Source: Nitrospirota bacterium (GTDB lineage: Bacteria; Nitrospirota; Thermodesulfovibrionia; Thermodesulfovibrionales; SM23-35). From it: 13,035 bases of DNA. The position numbers and the translations under genes are program-made. The notes below the pieces were generated by a model, which was given only the letters and a program-made list of their open reading frames with translations, had not been told where the DNA came from and searched no databases. This document shows positions 1-6,900 of this stretch, piece by piece. The stretch lies in contig JAGSYM010000005.1 in the NCBI GenBank assembly GCA_018262395.1, positions 1 through 13,035 on the forward strand, given 5' to 3'. Every line of letters begins with the position of its first letter. Position 1 is the first letter of the stretch.

Positions 1-93
1 TATTTCGAATGCGACTTTGCTTTATAGCGACGTACTATCGATAGCTGTTTTATTTACAAAGGCTTAGGAGATTTGGAAAGCTTTATTACGGAA

Positions 94-158
94 TCGCTGT
101 CGCTCATTTCGCTCATTGTCGCTCATTGTCAAGGTATCGCTCATGAAAGTATCGCTCC
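94..158. repeat. Short TCGCTCATT direct repeats
   Basis: The unit TCGCTCATT occurs at 100-108, 109-117 and 119-127, followed by TCGCTCAT at 137-144. Degenerate copies flank it (TCGCTG at 94, TCGCTCC at 152). Copies are adjacent or 1-10 nt apart, too short and irregular for a CRISPR. It looks like slippage-derived low-complexity DNA or a cluster of short protein-binding sites. No function can be assigned. Confidence 0.6.
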
Positions 159-236
159 CCGGAAACATAGACAGACCGGACCACTCATAAACGTCATCTC
201 AATTTTCTGTATCAAGATTTGGGCTCTGGAATTCTT

Positions 237-266
237 TTGCCATACAATTTGAAAATGCATTATAAT
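237..266 (+). promoter_or_regulatory. Possible sigma70 promoter for TPR membrane gene
   Basis: TTGCCA at 237-242 and a perfect TATAAT at 261-266 are separated by 18 nt, close to the sigma70 consensus. The -10 box ends only 9 nt before the ATG at 276. If real, transcription would start almost at that ATG, giving a leaderless or nearly leaderless mRNA. The box may instead be fortuitous in AT-rich DNA. Confidence 0.4.
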
Positions 267-275
267 GGAACGTTT

Positions 276-2519
276 ATGGGAGCAATAAAGCAAAAGGCGA
301 CCGGAGCAAAAAAACTGGCTTCAGCAAACGAGACTTTGCAGGAGGATAATTCAAAACATCTTATCGTATTTGCATTCCTGGCAGTATCAGTTTTTCTCGC
401 TTATTCAAACTCACTTAACAGCCCCTGGGCCCTTGATGACACAACAGAGATCGGGCGGTCAAGCATAGAGAACAATCTCAACCTGCGACTTGGACACCGC
501 AAAATCGCATACCTGACGTTTTTGTTCAATAAATGGATCAACCCTTCTTCTGTATTAAATTACAGAGTCGTCAATATCATTATTCATATCATTAATTCAG
601 TCCTTGTATATTGGATTTCCCTGGTCACCCTGAGACTGCCGGCAATGAGGGAAAGATTCGGCAGATACAGCTATCCAGTTGCATTGATAACAGCCACTGC
701 CTTTGCACTGCACCCTATCAATAACAACGCTGTTGCTTATATTGTCCAGCGCATGACATCTCTATCCGCACTCTTTGTTTTCCTAGCACTGCTTAGTTAC
801 CTGTATGGGAGGACATCCTCCAGCAAGCCTAAGGCTGTCTCCCTTTATGGTGCTGCAGCCGCTTTTATCTTCCTGGGCATATTCTCAAAAGAGAATGCAG
901 TGATGGCCCTTCCGCTCATTCTGATATATGATTATTTCTTCATTTCCGGTTTCACCTTTAAGAGTCTTAAGCGCAGGATTGCTGTCGGACTGACTGCTGC
1001 AATCATGGTGCTTGCCGTTTCCATGCCCTTTATGGATGCCTTTAAGGTGTTTGGTGTGTTCCTGAGAATGAACCAGCAGATAACGCCATACAACTGGACA
1101 GCAGTCGATGTCTACTGGACCCCGCTTCAACATATCATGACTGAATTCAGGGTCGTAGGAAAATACATTGTCCTGCTGCTCATGCCCCTGCCGGACTTTC
1201 TTGTTCTTGACCGATGGGGCCTGCCCATTTCTTCCGGCATGACCGAGCCTTTATCGACCCTATTTTCTTTTTTGGTGATTTCAGGACTCCTGACATTTTC
1301 AGTCCTCAAAGTCAAAAAAATGCCCTTTGTTTCGTTTGGCCTGCTTTGGTATTTCATTGCTATCTCCCTTGAAAGCTTTATTGCTGTTGGTTCTGACCTG
1401 TATTTTGAACACAGGAACTATCTCCCTGTTGCAGGATTATTCCTGGGTATCACGGCACAGGCTGCTGTTTTATCCAAAGAAGCAATGTTAAAAGTGAAGA
1501 CATTATGGACTGTTGTTCTGATCCTAGCTGTTTTGCTGGGCGGACTCACATTCAAAAGGAATTTTGTATGGAAGGATTCAGTAACCCTTTGGAGTGACAC
1601 GGTCAGAAAAGCACCTGAGAACGTACGGGCCATGATCGCCCTTGGGAACGCGTATGTGAAGTCAGCTGACCTTGCCTCGGCCAGCATATATTACGAAAAG
1701 GCACTGAAGCTGAGTTCTCTTCATAAGCGGGCGGTGTATTTTCATGATTCAGCATATAGCCTGGGGATGGTGAGCCTGTTCATGGGAAATCTTGGGCAGG
1801 CCAAAAAGGTAATAGACCTGATGGATTCAAGGTTCGAAAAGACTTACACCACCGACATACTTAAAGGTTACTACAGTGCATTAAGCGGCGACACTGAGGC
1901 GGCCACCAGGCAGTTTAATCAGATTCTGCCCCTAGCAACAAAACTTGACCGTGTCGTCGTCTATTCGCTTCTCGGCGATACATACCGCCGCAACGGAAAT
2001 GCTGCCCTTGCGCTCGAAAATTATGGAAAGGCAATTGAGCTTGACCCATCATTTTCTGAAGCGTATTATGGCATGGGTGAGGCCTATTTCAGTCTAAAAG
2101 ATATAAAAAATGCCGAAGTATATATATCAAAGACATTGTCCCTTGATCCTGCAAACCCACTGGCCCTTTCACAGATGGCTGATATACTGCTCGTAAAAAA
2201 AGAGCCTGTCGAAATGGCAATGAGTTATGCTGAAAAGGCAGTATCCTCCTCCCCGACGGTTTATCAGCCTTACGCAACAATGGGATCAGTCCTGATTGCA
2301 ATGGGCCGGGAGGAGGCAGCGGAGGAATATTTCAAAAAAGCACATGAAAGAGGTTTGCGAGGGTATCTGCTTCCCTATGCGAAGGCCCGGGCCTATTTTA
2401 TAAAGGGCGATAAAGATAAGGCAGAGGCAATTCTAAGGGAGATTGCCAATATGGATGATGCACCTGACGAGCTGAGGAACATCATAAAAAAAGATCAGGG
2501 CAGGCTTTTGTCACGATAA
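276..2519 (+). CDS. Multi-pass membrane protein with C-terminal TPR repeats (TMTC-like GT-C family)
   Basis: The 747-residue product has about eleven or twelve hydrophobic segments in the first 425 residues (for example 28-46, 97-118, 163-178, 189-224, 235-251, 295-308, 325-345, 352-368, 383-425), then a soluble domain from about 440 with roughly six TPR units; the clearest are 561-594, 595-628, 629-662 and 663-696. The loop after the first membrane segment carries an acidic pair (WALDD, D54-D55), as in GT-C glycosyltransferases. The segments ALHPINNNAVAY (144-155), FSKENAVM (203-210) and EHRNYLPVAG (378-387) match the conserved pattern of TMTC-like and bacterial GT-C/TPR proteins. By family analogy it may transfer a sugar from a polyprenyl-linked donor to proteins outside the cytoplasmic membrane; this is not proven here. 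I chose ATG 276, with a weak GGAA 5 nt upstream; ATG 255 and TTG 219 are in-frame alternatives. It converges on the glycan cluster and is probably a separate transcript. Confidence 0.85.
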   Translation: MGAIKQKATGAKKLASANETLQEDNSKHLIVFAFLAVSVFLAYSNSLNSPWALDDTTEIGRSSIENNLNLRLGHRKIAYLTFLFNKWINPSSVLNYRVVNIIIHIINSVLVYWISLVTLRLPAMRERFGRYSYPVALITATAFALHPINNNAVAYIVQRMTSLSALFVFLALLSYLYGRTSSSKPKAVSLYGAAAAFIFLGIFSKENAVMALPLILIYDYFFISGFTFKSLKRRIAVGLTAAIMVLAVSMPFMDAFKVFGVFLRMNQQITPYNWTAVDVYWTPLQHIMTEFRVVGKYIVLLLMPLPDFLVLDRWGLPISSGMTEPLSTLFSFLVISGLLTFSVLKVKKMPFVSFGLLWYFIAISLESFIAVGSDLYFEHRNYLPVAGLFLGITAQAAVLSKEAMLKVKTLWTVVLILAVLLGGLTFKRNFVWKDSVTLWSDTVRKAPENVRAMIALGNAYVKSADLASASIYYEKALKLSSLHKRAVYFHDSAYSLGMVSLFMGNLGQAKKVIDLMDSRFEKTYTTDILKGYYSALSGDTEAATRQFNQILPLATKLDRVVVYSLLGDTYRRNGNAALALENYGKAIELDPSFSEAYYGMGEAYFSLKDIKNAEVYISKTLSLDPANPLALSQMADILLVKKEPVEMAMSYAEKAVSSSPTVYQPYATMGSVLIAMGREEAAEEYFKKAHERGLRGYLLPYAKARAYFIKGDKDKAEAILREIANMDDAPDELRNIIKKDQGRLLSR

Positions 2520-2624
2520 TGTTATTGTAGACTCCTTGCAACAAACTAAAGGGAATGCGCCCGCTATAAACTTACTCCGTTTTTTTGTTTTTGGATCTTT
2601 TTGAATTCAACAAGGATAGCGACC

Positions 2625-3476
2625 TCATTTTAGTGATCTATATCCGCTCAAATAAGCCATATAGGTACAGAACCTGACAAATGGTATAAAAAAGATATAT
2701 CGCGTATATCCTTCTTCATGAAAAAACCTCGCATGACCCCTCAAGTCATCCAGAAACATCTTCGCCTTGTTATTTAATCCAGGACAAGCGTCTCCAAGCA
2801 GGTCAATATTGTATGCCCTTTTAAATATGCTGAAAGCCCTTCCATCATTATGTGCTCGGCGTAAAATGGCCTTCAAAGAAAAAGAATGTGTGTGATATAC
2901 CGCTGCCTCGGAACAATACTTGAAGCTGTATCTGCCTTCAAGGTGAATAAACCATAAATAGTCTTCCCAGCTTGGGATCTTTTCGTCAAACCTGACCTCC
3001 TCCCACATCTTTTTCAGGAAAGCGCAATTTGCATTGGAAAACGGCACCCTTCCAGCTTTTTTTTCGTCGTCAGGGAAGTGCTTATACAAAGAAACTTCCT
3101 CAAAAGGATTAATCTCCTTTATCGGGACCTGCCTCCCGTAACAAGCATCAGCATTGCCCTCTAAAATCGGCGTAACAAGACGCGATAGCCAGTAATCATC
3201 CAAGGGGAAGCAGTGGGCGGAAAGGTTCACAATGATCCTTCCGTCGGCCTTTTCAATTCCATAATTAAGGGCGTATCCGAAGGTAAAGGACTCGGGAGAT
3301 ATCCGGAAAATGCGCACCGGATATTGTTGAACAATCTCCAGCGTAAGGTCGGTTGAGCCGGAGTCGACAATAATCACCTCGTACTGGATATCAATTGCCT
3401 GAGCATAGATCTTCTCAAGTGTCCGGCCTATGGATTTTTCTTCATTCTTGCAGCGAATGATTATCGAGAGGAGCAT
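2625..3476 (-). CDS. GT2 family glycosyltransferase (stand-alone paralogue of the fusion's N-terminal domain)
   Basis: This 283-residue cytoplasmic enzyme probably transfers a sugar from a nucleotide-sugar donor to the growing lipid-linked glycan. The GT-A fold begins at residue 3 (LSIIIRCKNEE), followed by DSGSTD at 38-43, a nucleotide-binding element. The probable catalytic acidic pair is ED at 171-172 in the WEDYLW segment. Where most GT2 enzymes have a DxD metal site it has NLSAH (84-88). It aligns along its whole length with residues 1-275 of the GT2-GT4 fusion two genes upstream and ends at the same boundary (IPFVRF...SGYRS against IPFYRF...SKGYKE). The ATG lies 12 nt after the TGA of the methyltransferase gene, in the same frame, and that TGA rules out an upstream start. 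Its ribosome site is weak, so translation may depend on the preceding gene. Donor and acceptor are unknown; a rhamnosyltransferase-like role is possible. Confidence 0.9.
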   Translation of the reverse strand: MLLSIIIRCKNEEKSIGRTLEKIYAQAIDIQYEVIIVDSGSTDLTLEIVQQYPVRIFRISPESFTFGYALNYGIEKADGRIIVNLSAHCFPLDDYWLSRLVTPILEGNADACYGRQVPIKEINPFEEVSLYKHFPDDEKKAGRVPFSNANCAFLKKMWEEVRFDEKIPSWEDYLWFIHLEGRYSFKYCSEAAVYHTHSFSLKAILRRAHNDGRAFSIFKRAYNIDLLGDACPGLNNKAKMFLDDLRGHARFFHEEGYTRYIFFIPFVRFCTYMAYLSGYRSLK

Positions 3477-3488
3477 CTTATGCGATTT

Positions 3489-4154
3489 TCAAACCAGCTT
3501 TCTTATTGCAACGTAATTCCATGAGCGATCACCACTTACAGATACTTCAGCTTTTTCTTTCAATGCTTCATTCACATCAATCCTGTCTTCTTTGTTCCAT
3601 ATTATAAATTTACTCCCCTCCCGTAGGAAGTTCCATTGATGAAAACCGGTGTAATTCTCTTTCTCCGCCTCATTGCTCAAGTGAGCCATAAAAATAAAGC
3701 AATTTCGCTTCAGCACCCTTATCATCTGCATGATCCCCTCCAGAGGATCATAGCTGTGATCCAGGGCGTTTTGAACGTGTATCAAATCGAAAGACTCAGT
3801 CAGAAATTTTTCCGATAGCCGTTCTGCCTCGCAGTACTGTGTTCGTACAATCGGAGCAATGCCGTGGCGCTTCAGGAGGGCGTCATATTCATTGGCCAGA
3901 GGATCAACCGCAACTATAGTCAGCTCACAGCCAGACAGGACTTTTCCCAACATCGTGAGAGGCCCAGCTCCAACATCAAGGATAGAGCACCGCAATGTCT
4001 TGGGAAGATACTGAACCAGGTAGTCCTGAAATGGCAGCTGTGGATTCAGGCGATTCAGGAAGTCTGACTTCCAGTCCAGTCCCTGAGTGTGAAACCAATC
4101 CGTCCAGAAATCAAGCTCATGTTTCGTGCCATTATGCCACCTAGTCCTGTTCAT
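3489..4154 (-). CDS. Class I SAM-dependent methyltransferase
   Basis: The 221-residue product has the SAM-binding motif I ILDVGAGP at 58-65 and the acidic residue at the end of strand 2 (VAVDP, D84) expected to bind the ribose hydroxyls. A later segment NALDHSYDP at 129-137 resembles the motif IV/post-motif region of methyltransferase type 11/25 proteins, followed by RVLKRNCFIFM (146-156). It starts within the last codons of the GT2-GT4 gene with a 14-nt overlap and has a strong Shine-Dalgarno, so the two genes should be co-translated. The context suggests methylation of a sugar hydroxyl in the glycan or on a nucleotide-sugar, perhaps as a capping step. The N-terminal 55 residues (HELDFWTDWF) belong to no domain I recognise. 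Methyltransferase activity is well supported; the substrate is not. Confidence 0.88.
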   Translation of the reverse strand: MNRTRWHNGTKHELDFWTDWFHTQGLDWKSDFLNRLNPQLPFQDYLVQYLPKTLRCSILDVGAGPLTMLGKVLSGCELTIVAVDPLANEYDALLKRHGIAPIVRTQYCEAERLSEKFLTESFDLIHVQNALDHSYDPLEGIMQMIRVLKRNCFIFMAHLSNEAEKENYTGFHQWNFLREGSKFIIWNKEDRIDVNEALKEKAEVSVSGDRSWNYVAIRKLV

Positions 4155-6498
4155 TTTTCACAACCTCCTGATAATTTCTGCTTATCGCGGCATGATAAAT
4201 GTTAACTATCTTCTCCACATGATCGTTCATCGTTTCGATTTGCGTTTCGCGAGCGCCAATGATGATCCTCTCAAGTATTTCGCGTTTTTCAAACAACAGA
4301 TTTATCTTTTCCGCCAAGTCTCCTTCTTTATATGGGTCAAATACAAAACCGTTCACTCCGTCTTCAATCGACTCTGGCGCGCCGCCGAGAGAAGAACTGA
4401 TAACCGGGACACCGTGCAAAAGGGCCTCTTTTATTACCAGTGGGTGGTTTTCCTCCCACACCGAGGGAAAAACGACCGCATGAACACCGGCAAGAATTTC
4501 TCTTAAAGCATCGTTCCCTTTATATGGCCCATGGAAGGAAATATCAACGTCAGGGATATCTTGTGCCAATGCTTCAAGCCTATTTTGATACACTCCATCC
4601 AATGACTTCCCGTAAAAAAGCATCTTAACATTTTGTCTTTTCTTCACATGCTTTAATTCCTTGAGGAGTATGTCAGCCCCTTTGACTGTAGTAATATTAC
4701 CCAGATATGCGAGAACCAGTTTTTCATTCAACCGGGGGTTCACAATTTTTTCCTGAGGGTCGAACCCATGGGGAATATATGTGATTTCCCGAAAACCTTC
4801 GGCTTCATATCTCTTCTTTAGATGCAAGGAAGGGCTGATGACAAATGCAGGAAAGGTGAGTTGTTTTTTCATAAACCTCAATCTGAATGAATGCTCCAAG
4901 ATAGCCCAGAGTTCGGGGGTGGGACGATACGCATCAGGTTCCCGTGGATCAGGATTACTTAACACCGGTCCTCTGTATAAGAATCTCTTAAGTTTCTGCT
5001 TTATTTCGGGAGACAGCCATGCTTTGATATTGAGACGTCTAAGCAGACGCGTCTGAAGCGTCCAGTTAAGCAGGGGATATTTTGGAGTTCCCGCCTGACT
5101 CGGATGAGAGGGATCATAGCAGGTGGCACAGTAAATCCCCCCCGAGGGTCCTGGACATATGTCTTCTGAAGGCCTCAGGAGCTGGCTCCTGTTACACATA
5201 TACCAGTAATCGTGGAGAGTGAAAACGCTTTTGACTTTGAGTTGATGTGCAATTTCAGGCAAACGGGAGGACAGATACGCAGTATGTTGGAAATGGATTA
5301 TGTCAGGCCTTTCAGAACTCACAATTTTCTCAAAAATATGATCTATCGTATGGTCCATAAAATATTCGATAAATTTAGTGCAGAACTCAGGCGGGTTATT
5401 GACCTTGATGACTTTCAAGCCTTCATAATTGATCTCCCTGACTTCATATCTCTGCTGGGTGAGGTCTCTCATGCCGGATACTACTTTTACATCCCATCCT
5501 TTTTCGAGAAGTTTTCTTGCAAGATTAAGTGTGTAGTACTCGGTGCCCCCGACGCTTTCCGGGAAAAAAGACTGCGTGACGAGCAATGCCTTCTTTCCAT
5601 CACTCCTTTTCGCTGGATCGAAGGAATATCTTCCAATCCCCGAAAAAACATCAATATACATATGCGAAGCTTCCTTATATCCTTTGCTGAACCCCAGGCA
5701 CTGGGAAAACCTGTAAAAGGGAATATGCAAAAGCCAGTAGAAGGGGTAACCGCGCCTTATCGAAAAAAGCGTGTCTTTTACGATGTGACCGACAAGGAAT
5801 TTAATGAAAAGAATCAACCCGAAGTGATGCTTTGTCAAAGCGAAGCTGTTCAGACTTTTACTCTCCACATAGGCTCTTTTGCGAATATATTTCAGGGAAG
5901 GAGTGTGCGAGTGAAACACCCTTGCAGAAGGGATATATTGAATCAGGTACCCTGATGCCATAACCTGCTTTGCCCATAAGAGATCTTCGGCAGCAGGGAT
6001 ATCTTCATCGAATTTAAATTTTTCCCAGACAGCCCGCCGTATTGCTGCATTTGCATTTGAGAACTTATTCCCGTCGGGACCGGTCTCGGGAAAATGATTG
6101 TAGATGTCCCTTGCCTGGGAAGGACAAGCCTCGGGCCATGGGATATCTCTGCCGAAAGCCGCTGCCAGATCTTTGTCAGCGAAAGGTTTAACCATGAGAC
6201 TGAAATAGTCTGTGTTTTCCGGTACAGAGTGTCCGCTGAGGTTTATGATGATCTCCCCCGATGCTTTTTCCATGCCGATATTAAGTGCCCGGCCGAAAGA
6301 GAACTCCTCCGGTTTAATGATGATAACGTGGCAACCAAAGCCCTCCGCAATTGAGACTGTCTCATCAGTGGAGCCTGAATCAACGAGAATGATCTCGACA
6401 GACCCGTCGTATTGCTGTTCTTTCAGGCGAGACAAAACCTTACCCAGATATTTTGATTCGTTTTTTGTCCTTATGATGACAGAAATGCTATAAGTCAC
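4141..6498 (-). CDS. Fused GT2-GT4 bifunctional glycosyltransferase
   Basis: This 785-residue protein joins two glycosyltransferases. Residues 1-275 form a GT2 domain: SVIIRTKNES at 6-15, DSGSTD at 40-45, NLSGH at 86-90 in place of a DxD site, and an acidic pair ED at 171-172. Residues 300-775 form a GT-B fold GT4 domain. Its start VTQSFFPESVGGTEYYT (307-323) holds the glycine loop, LGNITTVKG (599-607) marks the donor domain, and the E-x7-E signature is E683/E691 within VWEENHPLVIKEAL. The segment HDYWYMCNRSQLLRP (429-443) opens a four-cysteine cluster (C435, C448, C457, C460) seen in some GT4 enzymes. Two consecutive sugars may thus be added by one polypeptide, but that is inference. The start is GTG, supported by GAGGT 5 nt upstream. 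It is the first gene of a three-gene operon with the methyltransferase and the stand-alone GT2. Confidence 0.92.
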   Translation of the reverse strand: MTYSISVIIRTKNESKYLGKVLSRLKEQQYDGSVEIILVDSGSTDETVSIAEGFGCHVIIIKPEEFSFGRALNIGMEKASGEIIINLSGHSVPENTDYFSLMVKPFADKDLAAAFGRDIPWPEACPSQARDIYNHFPETGPDGNKFSNANAAIRRAVWEKFKFDEDIPAAEDLLWAKQVMASGYLIQYIPSARVFHSHTPSLKYIRKRAYVESKSLNSFALTKHHFGLILFIKFLVGHIVKDTLFSIRRGYPFYWLLHIPFYRFSQCLGFSKGYKEASHMYIDVFSGIGRYSFDPAKRSDGKKALLVTQSFFPESVGGTEYYTLNLARKLLEKGWDVKVVSGMRDLTQQRYEVREINYEGLKVIKVNNPPEFCTKFIEYFMDHTIDHIFEKIVSSERPDIIHFQHTAYLSSRLPEIAHQLKVKSVFTLHDYWYMCNRSQLLRPSEDICPGPSGGIYCATCYDPSHPSQAGTPKYPLLNWTLQTRLLRRLNIKAWLSPEIKQKLKRFLYRGPVLSNPDPREPDAYRPTPELWAILEHSFRLRFMKKQLTFPAFVISPSLHLKKRYEAEGFREITYIPHGFDPQEKIVNPRLNEKLVLAYLGNITTVKGADILLKELKHVKKRQNVKMLFYGKSLDGVYQNRLEALAQDIPDVDISFHGPYKGNDALREILAGVHAVVFPSVWEENHPLVIKEALLHGVPVISSSLGGAPESIEDGVNGFVFDPYKEGDLAEKINLLFEKREILERIIIGARETQIETMNDHVEKIVNIYHAAISRNYQEVVKNEQD
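4163..4169 (-). promoter_or_regulatory. Strong Shine-Dalgarno for methyltransferase gene
   Basis: Read on the minus strand the site is AGGAGGT, 8 nt before the ATG at 4154. It lies inside the 3' end of the upstream gene and fixes the start so that the two reading frames overlap by 14 nt. Confidence 0.8.
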
Positions 6499-6503
6499 CG
6501 ATT

Positions 6504-6508
6504 ACCTC
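6504..6508 (-). promoter_or_regulatory. Ribosome binding site deciding the GTG start of the fusion gene
   Basis: On the minus strand GAGGT ends 5 nt before GTG at 6498-6496. This supports the non-ATG start. The product from it begins directly with the GT2 first strand, as expected. Confidence 0.7.
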
Positions 6509-6585
6509 AACATCTTCTTTTGTTATTATTTCAATAAAGAGAAGCATCCAAAACCCGTTAACTGATAAAAAAATGGCATCGCATA

Positions 6586-6594
6586 ATTATAGCA
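6586..6594 (-). promoter_or_regulatory. Extended -10 promoter for the GT2-GT4 operon
   Basis: The minus strand reads TGCTATAAT at 6594-6586, a perfect TATAAT with the TGn extension. A -35 element is poor (TTCCGA, 18 nt upstream), which extended -10 promoters tolerate. Predicted transcription start is near 6579, giving a leader of about 80 nt before the GTG. This would make the three leftmost minus-strand genes their own transcription unit. Confidence 0.5.
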
Positions 6595-6900
6595 CTTGTA
6601 ATACTGAAATCGGAATTAAAGGAAAACCGCAAATTCAAGCGACTTTTTCAGAGGGTATCGCAGATGCCCGTGCGAGCCTTGTTTTCCAGTACAATGCTGA
6701 GACAAACGATTACAATTGCAACATTTGTGATCATTCGCAATTCTAAAAGCATACTGATGTCAGTTAATGTTATATTCCACGGTCACGGATATCAGAGTGT
6801 AGTTGTTCTAAAGAAACAATTGATTGAAAAGCAACAGCGAAATAGCGTTTAATCTTATCACTTGGCTTAATAAGATGGCATATTGAGGACTCACTCTCCC

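Larger units (their letters stand above)
1..275. other. Left-edge non-coding stretch
   Basis: I see no gene here. It contains a 10-bp palindrome CTATCGATAG at 35-44, a cluster of TCGCTC repeats at 94-158, and a possible sigma70 promoter at 237-266. A TTG at 219 and an ATG at 255 are in frame with the downstream gene, but neither has a Shine-Dalgarno sequence, and the extra residues they would add do not look like part of the membrane protein. Confidence 0.6.
6499..6900. other. 402-nt gap without a convincing gene
   Basis: It holds the fusion gene's ribosome site and extended -10 promoter at its left end. An AT-rich inverted repeat ATCTTAT/ATAAGAT lies at 6852-6876, with an 11-nt loop and no T-tract. 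A 62-codon plus-strand frame at 6664-6852 has GAGGG 8 nt before its ATG, but its translation resembles no family I know. The gap is unusually long for this otherwise compact cluster and may mark a deleted or decayed gene. Confidence 0.55.

Noticed and set aside
94..158. CRISPR array
   Set aside because: Repeat units are only 8-9 nt and spacers are 0-10 nt, far below CRISPR dimensions, and no cas gene is present.
2520..2624. Intrinsic terminator between the convergent genes
   Set aside because: A T-rich stretch at 2580-2592 (T7-G-T5) is present, but I find no stable hairpin just before it on the plus strand and no T-tract on the minus strand.
5212..5955. Plus-strand open frame of 247 codons
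   Set aside because: It lies antisense to the GT2-GT4 fusion, whose frame has clear conserved motifs throughout. The antisense translation shows no family features.
6664..6852. Small plus-strand gene of 62 codons
   Set aside because: It has a plausible ribosome site but no recognisable homology, no promoter that I can see, and an unremarkable composition. I mention it in the gap entry and do not call it a gene.
6852..6876. Terminator for the lone methyltransferase gene
   Set aside because: The 7-bp stem ATCTTAT/ATAAGAT is AT-rich with an 11-nt loop and has no following T-tract on either strand.
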